Positions 37,948 to 47,267 of a stretch of DNA of 64,000 nucleotides are shown piece by piece. The stretch covers positions 1,550,001 to 1,614,000 of the forward strand of contig NZ_JBBNAC010000001.1 in NCBI RefSeq assembly GCF_037996825.1, given 5' to 3'. Position numbers and translations under genes: made by a program. The notes beneath the pieces were generated by a model. The model searched no databases and was not told the DNA's origin. It saw only the letters and a list, made by a program, of their open reading frames with translations. The stretch's first letter is position 1. Every line of letters starts with the position of its first letter. The DNA is from Bdellovibrio sp. BCCA. Lineage in GTDB: Bacteria; Bdellovibrionota; Bdellovibrionia; Bdellovibrionales; Bdellovibrionaceae.

Positions 37948-39186
37948 TTGGATTTAAAGATTTCGAGTTTTAAGGTAGACATCACTCCAAATCTACCTTG
38001 CAATGTGGCAGGATACGGAAGTTTAGATCGTAACATCGAAAAAGTATTTTCTCGTCTTGAAGCCAATGGGTTAGTTTGGGAAAATTGTGAAAAACCGCTG
38101 GCCCTTATTCAGCTTGATACTCTTTATGTGACTAGTGAGTTACGAAAAATTATTGAAGAGAGGACCGGTGTGCAAGCGGTTCTTATAGCCTCTCACACGC
38201 ATGGAGCTCCTTTTCTTGATCGGAATAAAACGAAACTTGGTATCTATGATCAAGAATATTTTGAGATTGTTGCAGATAAGCTTGTTGAAGCCATAAAAGA
38301 ACGATCGACGACTCAAAAATCCGAAATATATTGTGGTGAAAGTCAGGCGAATGTGGCTGTTTTTCGTAGAAAAAAGGCTTTTGGTCTTTTCGCCCGCAAC
38401 CCATTTTTAGCTTACAAGGTAGCCCTTTTACCAAATCCAGATATTTCTATTGATCAACGTGTGACATGTTTTTTTGTTCGCGATGCCGGAGGCGTAGTGA
38501 CGGCCATCTTCTGGCGTTTCACGTGTCATCCTGTGACGACTCCAGGAAGAGAGCAAATTTCTTCGGATTACCCTGGGGCGATTCGAACCTACTTTAGAAA
38601 GAAACTAAATAACGAAAATTTACCTGTTGTATTTTTGCCGGGTCCTGCAGGTGATGTGCGGCCTGCTTTTACAAATGAATCAGGCAAGACGGAACTTATT
38701 CGTCGTTTACGGTTTCCTTTTCAATCGACTTTTTTTTCATATCCGACAAAGTCTCAGTATGAATATTTTAATAAAAGTTTGAGTGATGCCATTCTAGATG
38801 CATTTGATTCAGCAAAGATTACTGTTTCGTCAACGCCCAAATGGTCTCGGGTAAGTCTTGCTTTAAAGTCCCTTAGCCGCCTCTCTGGAGAAGACATCAA
38901 ATATCCGTTGGGAGTTCTTTCGGGCGTCGGCGATAGTATTTTCCTTTTTGTCGGCGCGGAAGTTTCATCACAATATCAAGAGATCATTAGTAACAGGTGG
39001 GGACGAAAAGTTTTTATCTGTAGTTATTTCGAGGACGTTTTTGGTTATCTTCCCACGGAAGATCAGGTCGATGAGGGAGGATACGAAGGAAAAGATTTTA
39101 TTCCTCTATTTGATCTTCGCGGCGATTTTGCCTTGGGTTTTCAAAATGAACTTTTAAAAGCTATTAAGGGGCTTATATCATGCTAA
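37948..39186 (+). CDS. Neutral/alkaline ceramidase-like hydrolase in a glycan cluster
   Basis: A 412-residue protein with the ceramidase N-domain hallmarks: VDITP near residue 11, the zinc motif ASHTHGAP near residue 73, TCHPVTTPG and SSDYPGAIRTYF in the middle and GPAGDVRP near residue 230. There is no signal peptide, so it would act in the cytoplasm. Ceramidases hydrolyse amide bonds. In an amino-sugar cluster an N-deacylase role is plausible but is inference. The frame opens at TTG 37942, but TTG 37948 has AGGGGAG seven bases upstream. It overlaps the next gene by seven bases. Confidence 0.72.
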   Translation: MDLKISSFKVDITPNLPCNVAGYGSLDRNIEKVFSRLEANGLVWENCEKPLALIQLDTLYVTSELRKIIEERTGVQAVLIASHTHGAPFLDRNKTKLGIYDQEYFEIVADKLVEAIKERSTTQKSEIYCGESQANVAVFRRKKAFGLFARNPFLAYKVALLPNPDISIDQRVTCFFVRDAGGVVTAIFWRFTCHPVTTPGREQISSDYPGAIRTYFRKKLNNENLPVVFLPGPAGDVRPAFTNESGKTELIRRLRFPFQSTFFSYPTKSQYEYFNKSLSDAILDAFDSAKITVSSTPKWSRVSLALKSLSRLSGEDIKYPLGVLSGVGDSIFLFVGAEVSSQYQEIISNRWGRKVFICSYFEDVFGYLPTEDQVDEGGYEGKDFIPLFDLRGDFALGFQNELLKAIKGLISC

Positions 39187-40028
39187 CTAAAGAAGAGTTT
39201 GTAAGGCAGATAAAAAGCCTTGGAATTCAGGAAAACGACATAGTTTATATTAGAGCTAGCTTAGGAGCTCTAGGAAAAGTCGATGGAGACTTATTTGATG
39301 TCATTGTAAATGGCCTAAAAGAGGCAGTGGGGCCTCAAGGAACAATTCTCGCACCGGCATTTAATAAGATTCAAAATATTTTTGAGAAGAAAAAAAACCT
39401 CATTTCTTTGGATACTATTCCTATTTCTGGAGCTGTCTCTAAACTTTTTTTGAAGCATCCAGAAATGAAAAGGTCGAGTCACCCTTCTCACTCATTTGTC
39501 GCAATTGGCCCTAAGGCATTAGATCTATTGAGTGGACATGACGAGAGTGCGGCCTGTTTTCTGCCTATCAAGCACCTTGCTGAGATGAATGGGAAGATGA
39601 TTCTCATGGGATGTGTGAACGAAAGCCCTGGTTTTTCGACAGTTCACGTTGCTCAATTCGAACTAGGATTGAGTCAGAAACATTTTGTCCGATATCTCCA
39701 AAGGGGATGGATCCAAAAAGAAAACATTATTAAAAAGTGGCTTCCTATCGAGAGTCCAGGTTGTAGTCTTAGTTTTGGGAAGTTCTACTTGTCCTACATA
39801 GAAGATAAAAATCTTATCTCCGGTTGGATTGGGAGTGCATATACTCTTGTAGTTCCTTCTGCTAGAAATGCTCTTAGAACTGAGTTGGATTTGCTAAAGG
39901 GACATCCAACTTTTGTGGACTGCGGTCGTGCTGATTGTCTTACTTGTGGTATGCGTGGTTACGAATTATTGCGAATTCCAAAAACAATCGTTGCATTATT
40001 TCTAAAGAAAATTTTTGGGAAGAGGTGA
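39180..40028 (+). CDS. AAC(3)-family N-acyltransferase
   Basis: A 282-residue protein of the aminoglycoside 3-N-acetyltransferase (antibiotic_NAT) family: VYIRASLGALGKVDGD, LAPAFNK, HPSHSFVAIGPKA and the conserved GFSTVHVAQ (His). Family members in polysaccharide loci acylate amino sugars rather than antibiotics, and the surroundings support that. It begins inside the end of the ceramidase-like gene, so the two are translated together. The donor is presumably acetyl-CoA. Confidence 0.82.
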   Translation: MLTKEEFVRQIKSLGIQENDIVYIRASLGALGKVDGDLFDVIVNGLKEAVGPQGTILAPAFNKIQNIFEKKKNLISLDTIPISGAVSKLFLKHPEMKRSSHPSHSFVAIGPKALDLLSGHDESAACFLPIKHLAEMNGKMILMGCVNESPGFSTVHVAQFELGLSQKHFVRYLQRGWIQKENIIKKWLPIESPGCSLSFGKFYLSYIEDKNLISGWIGSAYTLVVPSARNALRTELDLLKGHPTFVDCGRADCLTCGMRGYELLRIPKTIVALFLKKIFGKR

Positions 40029-40030
40029 TT

Positions 40031-40882
40031 ATGAAAAATTTGAGAAAGAAAGTTTCTTTATATGACCTTGCGGCTTATTTGGGTTGGTCTTCCAAAGGGA
40101 CAGACTTTTTAATTGGCAATGTAGCACCATTCACAAAAGCAAACGAGGAATCACTAACATTCTCCAGTAAGCCATTAGGCAGCTCATTCAAGGGGTGCGT
40201 GATTGCTCCCGCTATTTCAGAAGGTAGCGGTTTTGAAGTACCCGCTCCCAGATTGTATTATGCAAGGGCTCTTAAATATCTAATTGAAAATGGGTATCTA
40301 GATAGCTTCGGTGATCGTCATGATATCCACCCATCAGTTCGTGTGGGACAAAATGCTGTAATTGAGGATGGCGTAGTAATTGGTGAAAATACCATAATTG
40401 GAATGAATGCAGTTATTCGCTCAAACGTTACAATCGGGAAAAACTGTATTATAGGGCCGAATTCTGTGATAGGCAACCGTGGCTTTGGATACGAACGAGA
40501 TGAACATGGAGTTCCAATTCATGTACCTCATGTTGGAGGTGTTATTATCGGCGATAATGTCGACATAGGAGCTCTAGTCACTGTGGTTTCAGGTACAATG
40601 GAGCCAACAATGATCGGAAACAATACGAAGTTTGATGATCATGTTCATTTCGGACACAATTGTTCTGTTGGGGAGTCATCTATAATTACGGCTTGTGCCG
40701 AATTTAGCGGTGGGGTTCAGGTAGGAAATAAAGTCTGGATCGGTCCCAATGTATCTATAAAGGAAAAAATTAAGATTGAGGATGAGTCTTATGTTGGTTT
40801 GGCATCGGTAGTTTTAAAAAACGTGGAGGTTAAATCTGTAATTGTTGGAAACCCGGGGAGAGTTCTCCGTAAGATTGATTGA
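40031..40882 (+). CDS. LpxD-like hexapeptide acyltransferase
   Basis: A 283-residue protein. The N-terminal domain is followed by a left-handed beta-helix of about 9 coils (residues 98-265, repeats such as VIGENTIIGMNAVIRSNVTI), with FDDHVHFGHNC, a variant of the catalytic HxxHxxxxH block of LpxD, and the ending VIVGNPGRVLRKID. The N-terminal uridine-binding domain is only weakly like LpxD. It is likely a paralog that adds an acyl or beta-hydroxyacyl group to a sugar nucleotide of this pathway. ATG 40031 has GAGG upstream; the AAC(3)-like gene ends two bases before. Confidence 0.75.
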   Translation: MKNLRKKVSLYDLAAYLGWSSKGTDFLIGNVAPFTKANEESLTFSSKPLGSSFKGCVIAPAISEGSGFEVPAPRLYYARALKYLIENGYLDSFGDRHDIHPSVRVGQNAVIEDGVVIGENTIIGMNAVIRSNVTIGKNCIIGPNSVIGNRGFGYERDEHGVPIHVPHVGGVIIGDNVDIGALVTVVSGTMEPTMIGNNTKFDDHVHFGHNCSVGESSIITACAEFSGGVQVGNKVWIGPNVSIKEKIKIEDESYVGLASVVLKNVEVKSVIVGNPGRVLRKID

Positions 40883-40960
40883 GTAGATCGAGTAGTACAA
40901 TTAGCAGGATTTTTTGTCTCAGTATATTGATAACTTTTTTATATTTAAATTGTTTTTAAC

Positions 40961-42355
40961 ATGAGTTTTACATCTTTCGCGTTCTTTATATTTATCGGAG
41001 TATTCTTCTCGATCTGGTATTTTCTTCGAAATCGCCGCGAAGGTCGATGGTTTCTTTTAACGGTTGCTTCATTCTTCTTTTACGGTTGGTGGGACTGGAA
41101 ATTTCTAGGTCTTTTGATTGCTACGGGACTATTTGATTTTATATTAGCTCTGACGATAGATCGTACAAAAGGGGATAACAAACGACTGATTTTGATGTGT
41201 TTTTCTGTCATATCAAATCTTACAGTTTTGGCACTTTTTAAATACACTGTTTTTTTCTCTAATAACTTTGAGGAACTGGGCCAATATTTCGGTTGGAATG
41301 TTTCTTTGACAAGCAATATTCCTAGTGTGTTTCTGGTGCTTCCAATAGGTATTAGCTTTTATACTTTTGAATCTTTAAGTTACACAATTGATGTTTATCA
41401 CCGTCATATTAAACCTACAAAAAATGTGTTTCAGTATTTTGCATTTCTTTCGATGTTTCCAAGGCTAGTGGCTGGCCCAATTGAGCGTCCTGCCAATTTA
41501 TTACCGCAGCTTGAACGCAATCCCCAGCCTAGTAACGAGATGGTTTGGAAAGGATTTAATTTAATATTGGCGGGATACTTTAAAAAGCTCGTCATTGCGG
41601 ATAATCTTGCCCCCTATGTCAATGAAGCTTTCGCCCGAACGCATTCGGTTTCTGGCCTCAGTTGGTGGATAGCTATGTTTTCATTCTCTATTCAGATTTA
41701 CTGTGATTTTAGTGGGTATTCGGACATCGCAAGAGGGCTCGCAAATCTTCTTGGGTTTGAATTTAAACTTAATTTCAACTCGCCATATATTTCGCATGGA
41801 TTTTCGGACTTTTGGCGGCGTTGGCACATAAGTTTATCCTCTTGGTTTAGAGATTATCTTTATATACCGCTTGGTGGGAGTAAAGTTTCAAAAATCCGTA
41901 GTCACTTAAATACGTGGATCACAATGTTAGTATCCGGATTTTGGCATGGAGCTAGTTGGACTTTTGTTGCATGGGGAGCCCTTCATGCGATGTTTTTATC
42001 ATTTGAACACGAAGTACGTTGGCATCAAAAGATCAATAAGCATCTCGTCGTGCTTATTACATTTTTGATGGTAACTTTCGCCTGGGTTTTATTCAGGGCT
42101 GAGAGTCTTCAACAAGCAAAGAATATATATCTCGCGATGCTTACTTTAAGCGGAGGTGACAATTTGATTTCCCTAAAGCAGATTTTTTTAATTTTGCTAG
42201 CGCTGGTGCCTCATTTATATGAATTCTCAAAATCAAAAACTGCGATTGAACAGTATTATCCTACTAGGCTCGTAAAGATCGTGATGGCAACAATGATAGT
42301 ATTTTGTATTTTTGGTCGTGGGCCTGGCTCAACGTTTATTTACTTTCAGTTTTAA
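40961..42355 (+). CDS. MBOAT-family membrane O-acyltransferase, copy 2
   Basis: A 464-residue relative of the protein at 20096. It has FTSFAFFIFIGVFFSIWYFL at the start, FPRLVAGPIERP, CDFSGYSDIARGLA and the active-site motif SGFWHGASWTFVAWG. About 11 helices. Transfer of acetyl groups to the cell-surface glycan is expected. A SGNH protein begins two bases after it. The 78-base gap upstream is AT-rich and may hold a promoter, but none is clear. Confidence 0.87.
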   Translation: MSFTSFAFFIFIGVFFSIWYFLRNRREGRWFLLTVASFFFYGWWDWKFLGLLIATGLFDFILALTIDRTKGDNKRLILMCFSVISNLTVLALFKYTVFFSNNFEELGQYFGWNVSLTSNIPSVFLVLPIGISFYTFESLSYTIDVYHRHIKPTKNVFQYFAFLSMFPRLVAGPIERPANLLPQLERNPQPSNEMVWKGFNLILAGYFKKLVIADNLAPYVNEAFARTHSVSGLSWWIAMFSFSIQIYCDFSGYSDIARGLANLLGFEFKLNFNSPYISHGFSDFWRRWHISLSSWFRDYLYIPLGGSKVSKIRSHLNTWITMLVSGFWHGASWTFVAWGALHAMFLSFEHEVRWHQKINKHLVVLITFLMVTFAWVLFRAESLQQAKNIYLAMLTLSGGDNLISLKQIFLILLALVPHLYEFSKSKTAIEQYYPTRLVKIVMATMIVFCIFGRGPGSTFIYFQF

Positions 42356-42356
42356 T

Positions 42357-43277
42357 ATGAGTGCACTTAAAAACATTAAATTTATACTTCTCCTATCTAT
42401 AATTCTTACTGGAGTTATGTATTTATACCTATTTTCTCGCGGAGTTGTTTCCGTGGAAAATATAATAGTCGAGGCCCGTTCGAGACAGATGTGGGCTGCA
42501 AAATCAACCCCTACGAAAGATAAAGATTTTGTAGTGATTGGAGATTCTCGCATTTATCGAGGTGTAGATACTGAAATTATCTCGAGCTACTTAGATATGA
42601 ATGGTATGAACTTAGGGTTCTCAAGCGCGGGAATGAGTTCACCTCTTTTTGATCTAGCTGAAAGTTTTTTGAGATCTAATGGGGAAAGAATAATAATTAT
42701 TGGTCTTACGGCCAATTCATTGACCGAGGAATCAGCTAAGAATCTTCATCTTAAAGAGTGGACACTGAAGCCCACTATTGATCGATTTGCAATACTTTGT
42801 TGTGAGTCTTTCATGATACTGACAGGGCCTAAATTATTTGAGCTAAATAATGGAGATAAAAATTATCTTCAAACATATCATCTCAATGGGTTTGTGGCTT
42901 CAGATTATCAAGTTCGAAATAGTCGAGAGGCAATTAAGTCCTATAAAGAAACATTTGAGAAAAATCATATATCGGGGCACGTAATTGAGGGACTTCTCGA
43001 TAGAATTAAAAAGTGGAAAAATGAAAAAATAGAGGTCTATTTTTTCGTTCCCCCTATATCGAAAGATCTTTGGGATGTTGAAGAAAAGCAAACTGGCTTT
43101 TATTCATCAAATATTTTTAAATTACTTTCGGACGCTGGGGCAATGCAGATACCTGTTGAAGGTGAGTGGACCTCTTATGATGGAAGCCATTTAACGGCAG
43201 GTGATGCCGTTAGGTTGAGTCGTGTTCTTGCCGAAGCGGTCGGCAGGCGCTCGAAGGAAACAATGACCTCTAAATAG
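42357..43277 (+). CDS. SGNH-type acyltransferase partner, copy 2
   Basis: A 306-residue protein with an N-terminal membrane anchor (about residues 7-25) and SGNH motifs: DFVVIGDSRIYRG near residue 58 (Ser block) and the late DGSHLT (Asp-x-x-His, near residue 278). Divergent from the 21518 protein in sequence but the same layout, so it should be the periplasmic partner of the MBOAT at 40961. ATG 42357 was chosen because the longer frame overlaps the MBOAT gene. Confidence 0.68.
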   Translation: MSALKNIKFILLLSIILTGVMYLYLFSRGVVSVENIIVEARSRQMWAAKSTPTKDKDFVVIGDSRIYRGVDTEIISSYLDMNGMNLGFSSAGMSSPLFDLAESFLRSNGERIIIIGLTANSLTEESAKNLHLKEWTLKPTIDRFAILCCESFMILTGPKLFELNNGDKNYLQTYHLNGFVASDYQVRNSREAIKSYKETFEKNHISGHVIEGLLDRIKKWKNEKIEVYFFVPPISKDLWDVEEKQTGFYSSNIFKLLSDAGAMQIPVEGEWTSYDGSHLTAGDAVRLSRVLAEAVGRRSKETMTSK

Positions 43278-43299
43278 ATTTACGTACCTTGGTAAAAAA

Positions 43300-43944
43300 T
43301 TATTTAATTATCCATCGCACGACATCGAATGTTTCTGCATAAGTAGTTGCAATTTGGACACCTCTTGTTCGTGCTAAGGATCTAATAAACTCTTCATTGG
43401 CATAAGGTCTATGAGCTTGTGACCTATAAAGGCGAAGAGCATTGATTTTCTTTTCCACATGTCTATCCTCAAGATGAACGAAGGACGAAGTATTAAAGCT
43501 AAGATTGTTCCATGGGACTTCATAACTTAATATACTTGTCAACTTGAAGGCTCTTAAGCCTTCAAGAGCAATCGTGCTATGATCTTGATGCATATCGCTT
43601 GTAGCTGGCATGAAGACGAGATCAGGATTGATATTCTTTTTTAGATCGACAAGATCTTGTAGAATTTCTTGTCGTCGAAAGTTAAAAGTTCTGACTTCAT
43701 ATTTAAATAAAATCAGATTCTCCTTCTTTATTCCAAGTTCAGCTGTGGCCTCTTTAACTTCAGAAATAAGTATGTCGGGAGGGAACTCTTTAAGAACAGA
43801 CTGTTCGCAGGCCGAGAAGGCCGCATAGTAAACATCAGCCCCTTCTTCGATCAACTTAGCTATACTACCACCGCACCCAAACTCACCATCGTCAGTGTGT
43901 GGTGCTAAAACAAGTACTCTTTTAACCTGATTGCTCGAAATCAT
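43300..43944 (-). CDS. PIG-L/LmbE-family deacetylase
   Basis: A 214-residue protein with the zinc-site motif APHTDDGEFGCGG (residues 14-26) and the second His region in DMHQDHSTIALEG (about 117-129). PIG-L enzymes remove N-acetyl from GlcNAc-type sugars. It is coded on the opposite strand to the surrounding cluster genes. It may deacetylate an amino sugar on a lipid- or nucleotide-linked intermediate. Confidence 0.83.
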   Translation of the reverse strand: MISSNQVKRVLVLAPHTDDGEFGCGGSIAKLIEEGADVYYAAFSACEQSVLKEFPPDILISEVKEATAELGIKKENLILFKYEVRTFNFRRQEILQDLVDLKKNINPDLVFMPATSDMHQDHSTIALEGLRAFKLTSILSYEVPWNNLSFNTSSFVHLEDRHVEKKINALRLYRSQAHRPYANEEFIRSLARTRGVQIATTYAETFDVVRWIIK

Positions 43945-43982
43945 TGAAACCTCAAAATTTATAATTAATCAGAGCATATGTA

Positions 43983-44011
43983 TTGCAGTCAACAAAGCCG
44001 TATTCTATAAC
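43983..44011 (+). promoter_or_regulatory. Likely promoter for the second half of the cluster
   Basis: TTGCAG (43983-43988) and TATAAC (44006-44011) are 17 bases apart, 28 bases before the GT4 start at 44040 and in the gap between two divergent genes. Confidence 0.5.
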
Positions 44012-44039
44012 TTATCGTCATTGCAGCATGGAGCTTAAA

Positions 44040-45266
44040 ATGAATATACTTTTTATCAATCACTATGCTGGAGCTCCTAAGTTGGGAATGGAGTTTCGTC
44101 CCTTTTATCTAGGGCGTGAGTGGAGTAAGAAAGGACACAAAGTCGCCATTTTGGGAGCTTCTTATTCGCATTTGCGACAAAAGAATCCGGTAGTGTCCGA
44201 GGATTTTCAGTTCGAAGACATTCAGGGACTTTCCTACTATTGGTTTAAAACCCCCGAATACACTGGTAATGGGCTAGGCCGTTTACTGAATATCTTTACT
44301 TTTGTATTTAAGCTTCTTTTCAATTCACGAAAAATTGCTAAACAATTTATGCCGCAGGTAGTTGTGGCATCATCAACCTATCCATTGGATGTTATTCCTG
44401 CGCTGTTAATTGCTAAATTTTCAAAGGCGAAAGTCATTCATGAAGTCCATGATCTTTGGCCGCTTACTTTGACTGAAATTGGAGGGCTTTCGAAAATGAA
44501 TCCCTTCGTTGTGTTGCTTCAGTGGGCGGAGAACTTTTCATACCGTAACGTCGATAGAGTTGTGAGTATGCTCGAAGCCGCTTTCCCATATATGCAAGAA
44601 CATGGGCTTTCTGAGGACCGTTTTGTCGCTGTTTCTAATGGTGTCGTTGAAGACGAATGGATCTCTGTGAAAGCTATGCCGCAAGATCTTGATGATCTAT
44701 GTAAAAAATTACGTGCAAAGCAACATTTGATACTAGGCTACACTGGGTATTTAGGTTTAGCCAACTCTGTTGGTACGTTAGTCGACGCCATTAAATTTTT
44801 GAAGAAAGAAAACGTTTCTCTTGTTATTCTTGGAAGTGGACCAGAAAAAGAAAAATTGATCGAGATGTGTGAGGCAGAGGACCTAAAGAATATTTATTTT
44901 TATGGCTCGATTGAGAAACAACAAATCCCGAGTTTTTTGGCCGAAGTTGATGCAACTTTTATCGGGGCACCGAAGAGTTCTCTCTATCGCTATGGAGTTT
45001 CCCCCAATAAACTTCTGGATTATTTGATGGCTGGAAAACCAATTCTATATGCTATTGAAGCCGGAAATAATTGGGTCGATGAGTCGAAGAGCGGTATTTC
45101 AGTAAGTTCGGAGAATGCTGCGGAGCTAGCCCAAGCTATTCGAGATGTAATGAGAATGTCGACTGAAGAAAGAGTAAAGATGGGAAATAACGGTCGTGAG
45201 TTTGTCCTGCGGTCGAAGACGTACCCATATTTGGCCCAGAAATTCATCGAAGGAATTTTTGATTAA
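44040..45266 (+). CDS. Glycosyltransferase family 4 (WbuB-like)
   Basis: A 408-residue GT-B transferase resembling the WbuB (L-FucNAc transferase) group: NILFINHYAGAPKLGMEFRP, HEVHDLWPLTLTEIGG and the donor-side YRYGVSPNKLLDYLMAGKPI. The last contains the catalytic Glu-equivalent region, although E-x7-E is not fully clear. The frame opens at 43983 and ATG 44028 is possible, but ATG 44040 has GGAG six bases upstream. Sugar donor unknown. Confidence 0.8.
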   Translation: MNILFINHYAGAPKLGMEFRPFYLGREWSKKGHKVAILGASYSHLRQKNPVVSEDFQFEDIQGLSYYWFKTPEYTGNGLGRLLNIFTFVFKLLFNSRKIAKQFMPQVVVASSTYPLDVIPALLIAKFSKAKVIHEVHDLWPLTLTEIGGLSKMNPFVVLLQWAENFSYRNVDRVVSMLEAAFPYMQEHGLSEDRFVAVSNGVVEDEWISVKAMPQDLDDLCKKLRAKQHLILGYTGYLGLANSVGTLVDAIKFLKKENVSLVILGSGPEKEKLIEMCEAEDLKNIYFYGSIEKQQIPSFLAEVDATFIGAPKSSLYRYGVSPNKLLDYLMAGKPILYAIEAGNNWVDESKSGISVSSENAAELAQAIRDVMRMSTEERVKMGNNGREFVLRSKTYPYLAQKFIEGIFD

Positions 45267-45319
45267 GTCATAAGAAGCGATAAACAAGTTTTTAGTGAAT
45301 ATCGATAAAGAGTGTACTA

Positions 45320-46006
45320 TTGAATTACGTGATGGATTTAATGAAATTATATTTTGAATGGGATGTACCTAACTGGTCTCGTAGCTATGAAGTATGGCGG
45401 GATTACATTCCTAGTGGCCGTGCAAGATGTCTAGAGATCGGAGCAAGAAGAGGTGGGTTGTCTCTGATGCTGGCTATGAACGGAAATTTTGTTGTTTGTT
45501 CGGATTTGGAGAGTCCTGAGACAGTGGCTTATAAATCTCATAAGCGGTTTGAGTACTCTGGGCAAATCCACTATAAAGCTCTAGATGTGCATAACATTGG
45601 TCTACAGAATGAATTCGACGTCATTATATTCAAGTCTGTCTTAGGGGGAGTCGCTCGAAGAAATGATATTAAGCTGGCGAAATCCGTTGCGCAAGAATTG
45701 TCGAAAGCTTTGAGACCAGGTGGGCTTATTTTATTTGCAGAAAATGCGTCAGGAACTTTCCTACATCGGTTAGTGAGGAGAGTATTTCGTCGTTGGGGAA
45801 ATTCTTGGTCCTATTTTACTCCAGATGAAATGCGTGAAATTTTTGAGGACTTCGAGTTTGTCGAGTTTAAAAGTATTGGCTTTTTAGCTCCCTTTGCCAT
45901 TGGCAAAAGGATGAGAAGTTTATTTTATCTTTTTGACCGCCACTTCGATTGTTTTTTATCCGATAATTCTAAATACATCACTACGGCTGTCTTGAAGAAA
46001 AAATAG
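45320..46006 (+). CDS. Class I SAM-dependent methyltransferase
   Basis: A 228-residue protein. The SAM-binding motif I CLEIGARRGGLSL lies near residue 40, with SDLESPE as the acidic motif II and LRPGGLILFAE near motif IV/V. The start is uncertain: TTG 45320 (AAAGAG upstream), GTG 45329 or ATG 45332. A sugar O-methylation role is plausible in this cluster, but other acceptors are possible. Confidence 0.75.
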   Translation: MNYVMDLMKLYFEWDVPNWSRSYEVWRDYIPSGRARCLEIGARRGGLSLMLAMNGNFVVCSDLESPETVAYKSHKRFEYSGQIHYKALDVHNIGLQNEFDVIIFKSVLGGVARRNDIKLAKSVAQELSKALRPGGLILFAENASGTFLHRLVRRVFRRWGNSWSYFTPDEMREIFEDFEFVEFKSIGFLAPFAIGKRMRSLFYLFDRHFDCFLSDNSKYITTAVLKKK

Positions 46007-46076
46007 AAGTCCGGTGAGGAAAATCTAGTTCTTGTTTTCAGAAGGTATGCAGTTTGTACTTGCGCCGGGATAGAGA

Positions 46077-47267
46077 ATGGCGGAGACTGCCTGCGCATTG
46101 TGGGGTATTCAAGTGACTAGTTTTTTGCCTTTTGCCTTGCCGGATATTGGAGAAGAAGAAATTCAAGAAGTTGTCAATTCGCTCAGATCGGGCTGGGTGA
46201 CAACGGGACCAAAAACAAAACAATTTGAATCTGACTTCACGGAATACTTGGGTGACGGCTTAGAATCGATTTCCGTGAACTCTGCCACAGCTGGATTGCA
46301 TCTAGCGTTAGAGGCTTTGGGCATTGGCCCCGGTGATGAAGTCATCACAACAACCTACACATTCACGGCGACGGGCGAAGTGATCCGTTATCTCGGAGCG
46401 CACCCAGTGTTCGTAGATATCGATCCTAAAACTTTCAATATCGATCCGAAAAAAATCGAAGAAAAAATCACGGCAAAAACAAAAGCCATCATTCCAGTCC
46501 ACTTTGCAGGTTTGTCCTGTGATATGAACGAAATTATTCGTATTGCTCGTAAGCACAATTTGAAAATCGTAGAGGATGCCGCTCATGCGTTGCCGACTCT
46601 ATATGACGGAAAACTTATCGGGACCTTAGAGACAGATATTACGGTCTTTTCGTTTTATGCCACGAAAACCATCACGACAGGTGAAGGTGGTATGATTGTT
46701 ACGCGCGATCCGGCATTGGCAAAGCGAATGAAAGTCATGCGTTTGCACGGAATTAGTCGCGATGCCTTTGATAGATACACTTCGACAAAACCGGCTTGGT
46801 TCTATGAAGTGATTGCTCCAGGATTTAAATACAACCTGACTGACATCGCATCTTCAATGGGTATTCATCAGTTGAAAAAAGCCAATAAGTTCCAGGAACG
46901 TCGTCAGCAAATGGCGGAAGTTTATTTAAAAGAATTGGCTGATTTACCTCTGGAACTTCCACCGTTGGCGGCAAAACCGACAGATCTGCATGCATGGCAT
47001 CTTTTCGTTGTTCGCTTGCAAACTCCAAAAGTTTCTAGAGAACAATTTATTGTACAAATGGCAGAAAGAAGCATTGGAACAAGCGTTCATTTTATTCCTC
47101 TGCATTTGCAACCCTACTGGAGTGATACCTACTCTTTGAAATCTGAGGATTTCCCGATGGCAACAGAGAGCTTCAACAATGCCGTGAGTTTGCCACTGTA
47201 TACGAAAATGACGGATCAAGATCAGCAACGAGTCATTAAGGCGGTTCGTGAGATTCTATGTGGTTAG
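46077..47267 (+). CDS. wbpE: DegT/DnrJ-type sugar aminotransferase
   Basis: A 396-residue PLP aminotransferase: [20 protein letters not shown] at the start, [20 protein letters not shown] in the core and the PLP-lysine in [15 protein letters not shown] (Lys about residue 200). It lies near wbpM and the initiating transferase. The wbpABDI set elsewhere in the cluster lacks its aminotransferase, so this is the best WbpE candidate, adding an amino group at C3. Similar enzymes also aminate C4 of a 4-keto sugar made by WbpM, so the alternative is real. Start ATG 46077 (GGGATAGAGA) or GTG 46113. Confidence 0.75.
   Translation: MAETACALWGIQVTSFLPFALPDIGEEEIQEVVNSLRSGWVTTGPKTKQFESDFTEYLGDGLESISVNSATAGLHLALEALGIGPGDEVITTTYTFTATGEVIRYLGAHPVFVDIDPKTFNIDPKKIEEKITAKTKAIIPVHFAGLSCDMNEIIRIARKHNLKIVEDAAHALPTLYDGKLIGTLETDITVFSFYATKTITTGEGGMIVTRDPALAKRMKVMRLHGISRDAFDRYTSTKPAWFYEVIAPGFKYNLTDIASSMGIHQLKKANKFQERRQQMAEVYLKELADLPLELPPLAAKPTDLHAWHLFVVRLQTPKVSREQFIVQMAERSIGTSVHFIPLHLQPYWSDTYSLKSEDFPMATESFNNAVSLPLYTKMTDQDQQRVIKAVREILCG

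Noticed and set aside
39180-40028. AAC(3)-like gene as an antibiotic resistance gene
   Set aside because: It is translated together with glycan-cluster genes, so a sugar acyltransferase role is more likely.
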